The notes under the pieces are model-generated. The model saw only the letters and a program-made list of their open reading frames with translations. It was not told the DNA's origin and did no database searches. Both the position numbers and the translations under genes were made by a program. From NCBI RefSeq assembly GCF_017409525.1, contig NZ_JAFQSO010000009.1, forward strand, positions 1 through 64,000: a stretch of 64,000 nt of DNA. The letters are read 5' to 3'. The stretch comes from Methanobrevibacter sp. (GTDB taxonomy: Archaea > Methanobacteriota > Methanobacteria > Methanobacteriales > Methanobacteriaceae). Below are positions 62,471 through 64,000 of this stretch, piece after piece. Within the stretch, counting starts at the first letter, position 1. The number at the start of each line of letters is the position of its first letter.

Positions 62471-62507
62471 AAGAGTAATACTTTAATAAGATTTATATGG
62501 TTATTAC
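62471..62507 (+). promoter_or_regulatory. Promoter P2 (copy of P1)
   Basis: AAGAGTAATACTTTAATAAG, ATTTATATGG (TATA, 62491-62500), TTATTAC. One base differs from P1 over these 37 bases. Transcription would begin near 62,520, where the sequence GTATAGATTATCATAATTAA still matches copy 1. Confidence 0.6.
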
Positions 62508-62611
62508 TATTTACTATTGTATAGATTATCATAATTAATTTGGTTGTGCTTACAAATGTTGTGATAATTAAAATATGTCAAGGCTCAATAGTAATTAGCC
62601 GTATAACTCAA

Positions 62612-62635
62612 GTAAATAGCTATTTAGCTATTTAC
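62612..62635 (+). repeat. Hairpin A2
   Basis: GTAAATAGCTA-tt-TAGCTATTTAC, perfect 11-bp inverted repeat; same core as A1. Confidence 0.7.
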
Positions 62636-62650
62636 TCTCTATCTTTCAGG

Positions 62651-62695
62651 TATCTTTCTAAGATTAGTAAGATGGTTGCTAATGTTAGAAAGATA
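62651..62695 (+). repeat. Hairpin B2
   Basis: TATCTTTCTAAGATTAGTAA-gatgg-TTGCTAATGTTAGAAAGATA, 20 pairs with one mismatch and one U-G; loop GATGG. Compared with B1, at least two stem pairs have changed on both sides. Confidence 0.75.
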
Positions 62696-62826
62696 TTTAA
62701 AGATTTATATCTTTCATTGGTCATTTCGTATTTTGAATAGTAATTTAAATACATATCTATGAAGTTGTAAAATAAACACCTACAATTATTCATTGGTATG
62801 GTAAGGGATAATTAAATCTCTCTTTG

Positions 62827-62863
62827 ATAGTTATTAAAGTTGCTCCTCTACTTTAATAACTAT
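62827..62863 (+). terminator. Hairpin C2 with T run
   Basis: ATAGTTATTAAAG (62827-62839) and CTTTAATAACTAT (62851-62863), perfect 13-bp stem, loop containing CTCCTCTA, followed by TTTTTTTC. Looks like a terminator of the P2 transcript; related to C1. Confidence 0.6.
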
Positions 62864-62979
62864 TTTTTTCGATTCACTTCTTTTAATATAACTTAAACTA
62901 GACAAGCCTAAGCTATTTTCCAATAAGAGGGTATTTTTGATTATTCTGGAATTTGGTGATGGATAGGTAAAGAGAATAT

Positions 62980-64000
62980 TTAGTCGGATAAGTAATAATA
63001 TTCTCCTTTTTCCTTTTGTTCACGGTCCTTGTAACTGTCGAGTTTGTTGACCCTTGGCCTTTTTGTTTCCTTATCTCTTCTGAATGTAATATTTAGATTT
63101 CCTAAAAATTCATTCATTGCATTTCTCAAATCGGTAGGTTTTGATGCATGGCCGTTCAAACCAGGGGTGCCGTCAAACACCATTGCCCTGTCGGAAATGT
63201 AATCGATGAAGACAATGTCGTGATCAACGATGAGTGAAGCGGCATTCCTGCTTTCAACTAGTTTTCGAATGACTCTTGCGGCAATCAGTCTCTGCTCAAC
63301 ATCTAAAAATGCAGTAGGCTCATCAAAAAGATAAATTTCAGCGTCTTTTGCAAGTGTTGCTGCAATGGCCAATCTTTGAAGTTCCCCTCCACTCAAACCT
63401 TTGACAGGTTTGTCCAGCATTTCGTTCAATGTTAGCGGATTCATTATTTCGCTTTCGAATATCTTGCTTCCGAAGCTTGGAGCATTCATATATAAAAAGT
63501 CGCTCACTGTTCCTTCAAAATTTGTCACGATGTACTGTGGCTTGTAGGCTATTTCAACTTCCTCGTCGACTTCGCCGGTTGTTGGCTCTTCTGCTCCTGC
63601 AAGCATTTTTGCAAATGTGGTCTTACCGATACCGTTTGAGCCGAATGCGGTCACGATTTCATCATAAAATATTTCGCCTTCATCTGCGCTCAGCTTGAAT
63701 CCGTCGTAATCCTTGCTTAAATCGGAATAGCTTGCAAGCGAATCTCCTTCATCCTCTGGTGTTGGTGGTCTGATTGTAAATTCAATAGGATTTCTTCTAA
63801 TTCTCACATTTTCTTCAGCTAAAAATCCTTTGATATAGGCATTAATACCTAATCTAACTCCTTTTCTACCGGACACTACACCATATCCTCCAGGGGTACC
63901 GTATAAAATGTGGATATTATCGGAGAGAGCATCCAAAGTGGCAAGGTCGTGTTCAATAACAAGCACGCTTTTTCCTTCTTCAGCAAGAGAACGGATTACC
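62980..64000 (-). CDS. ABCE1/Rli1 ribosome recycling factor, partial (N-terminus off the right edge)
   Basis: The reading frame stays open to base 64000, so the gene enters from beyond the window. Present here: the end of the first ATPase domain ([19 protein letters not shown], then the GTPGGYGV hinge segment) and the complete second domain with Walker [15 protein letters not shown], signature [16 protein letters not shown] and Walker [14 protein letters not shown], ending in GEYYYLSD. The N-terminal Fe-S domain lies outside. ABCE1 splits ribosomes together with Pelota or aRF1; pelA is at 22334-23395. Confidence 0.93.
   Translation of the reverse strand, partial: VIRSLAEEGKSVLVIEHDLATLDALSDNIHILYGTPGGYGVVSGRKGVRLGINAYIKGFLAEENVRIRRNPIEFTIRPPTPEDEGDSLASYSDLSKDYDGFKLSADEGEIFYDEIVTAFGSNGIGKTTFAKMLAGAEEPTTGEVDEEVEIAYKPQYIVTNFEGTVSDFLYMNAPSFGSKIFESEIMNPLTLNEMLDKPVKGLSGGELQRLAIAATLAKDAEIYLFDEPTAFLDVEQRLIAARVIRKLVESRNAASLIVDHDIVFIDYISDRAMVFDGTPGLNGHASKPTDLRNAMNEFLGNLNITFRRDKETKRPRVNKLDSYKDREQKEKGEYYYLSD

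Larger units (their letters stand above)
62520..62870 (+). ncRNA. Candidate small RNA (P2 transcript with hairpins A2, B2, C2)
   Basis: A roughly 350-nt transcript predicted from P2 to the T run after C2. It contains hairpins A2, B2 and C2 and no gene-like reading frame. The structure is supported by paired substitutions between the two copies (see findings). It may instead be an inactive relic of a duplicated operon; transcription is not shown. Confidence 0.4.
61774..62979. other. 1.2-kb gene-free region with a tandemly duplicated hairpin/promoter unit
   Basis: No convincing protein gene on either strand. Ordered elements: hairpins A1, B1, C1 (3' of flpD), hairpin D2, promoter P2, hairpins A2, B2, C2. 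D2-P2 copies D1-P1 at a constant 3,758-bp offset; A2-B2-C2 copies A1-B1-C1. After C2, 115 bp lead to the ABCE1 stop with no notable signal. Confidence 0.7.

Noticed and set aside
62540-62740. 66-codon frame across hairpins A2 and B2
   Set aside because: TTG start, no ribosome binding site, odd composition imposed by the hairpins, and no matching frame in the first copy at A1/B1.
61774-62979. CRISPR array or insertion sequence in the gene-free region
   Set aside because: The repeats occur only twice, differ in sequence and spacing type, and have no regular spacers, transposase frame or terminal inverted repeats.

Overview
This is a low-GC methanogen chromosome segment, most likely Methanobrevibacter or a close relative in the Methanobacteriales. 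Three things point there. It carries the iron-only hydrogenase Hmd with its hcg cofactor genes and a formate-dehydrogenase-like/MvhD cluster. It has MraY- and MurG-like cell-wall genes of the kind expected in pseudomurein-walled methanogens. Its information-processing genes are archaeal (TFE, Spt5, SecE, RadB, pelota, CDC48, ABCE1, archaeal AlaRS), with AT-rich spacers and archaeal TATA boxes. Nearly all of the window is ordinary core genome. I saw no complete insertion sequence, prophage or CRISPR array.

Layout. 1-5 kb: DUF92 membrane protein, Rpn-like nuclease, archaeal phosphoglycerate mutase, GlmM-like mutase and a degraded toxin-antitoxin remnant. 5-13 kb: DUF4012-like membrane-anchored protein, rubredoxin (55 aa), GlmU-type nucleotidylyltransferase, gamma carbonic anhydrase-like protein, HisC, a radical SAM activase, an ASCH-TPR fusion, and a second phosphohexomutase. 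13-23 kb: OB-fold protein, frameshifted YhhQ-type transporter, DNA ligase with ThiC, DnaQ-like exonuclease, methanogenesis marker 8, CDC48, TyrA with an unusual C-terminus, and pelota. 23-31 kb: MraY-like/MurG-like pair, lipoamide-dehydrogenase-like flavoprotein, HypC, ACT regulator, tRNA-Ile, MIP18-like protein, ArcS core, HD protein, TFE and a CofE-like ligase. 31-41 kb: pyruvate-kinase C-domain protein, FtsZ, SecE, Spt5, ribosomal stalk proteins L11-L1-L10-L12, a HEPN-type pair and AlaRS. 41-51 kb: secreted protein, ThiI, FBP aldolase/phosphatase, ABC exporter pair, archaetidylinositol-phosphate synthase, Sua5, RadB, and an aminotransferase/Fe-S/DGC operon.

51-62 kb is the most distinctive part. 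hmd and hcgA-F run leftward as one cluster. An HcgG-type gene diverges from hmd, and a four-gene flp-like cluster follows it (SecB-like small protein, catalytically reduced FdhA-like protein, FdhB-like F420 subunit, MvhD-like subunit). These genes connect H2 activation through methylene-H4MPT with F420 and heterodisulfide-reductase electron transfer. The intergenic DNA is rich in GTAATAC/GTATTAC half-sites and palindromes.

The clearest undescribed structure is around the flp cluster. A promoter-containing block (hairpin D plus promoter P) upstream of flp recurs downstream at a constant offset of 3,758 bp. A three-hairpin set (A, B, C) after flpD recurs after the second promoter. The second unit therefore has promoter and hairpins but no protein gene. 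Its hairpin B keeps its stem through paired base changes. This is either the ghost of a duplicated operon or a small RNA gene at about 62,520-62,870. The last gene, ABCE1, runs off the right edge.
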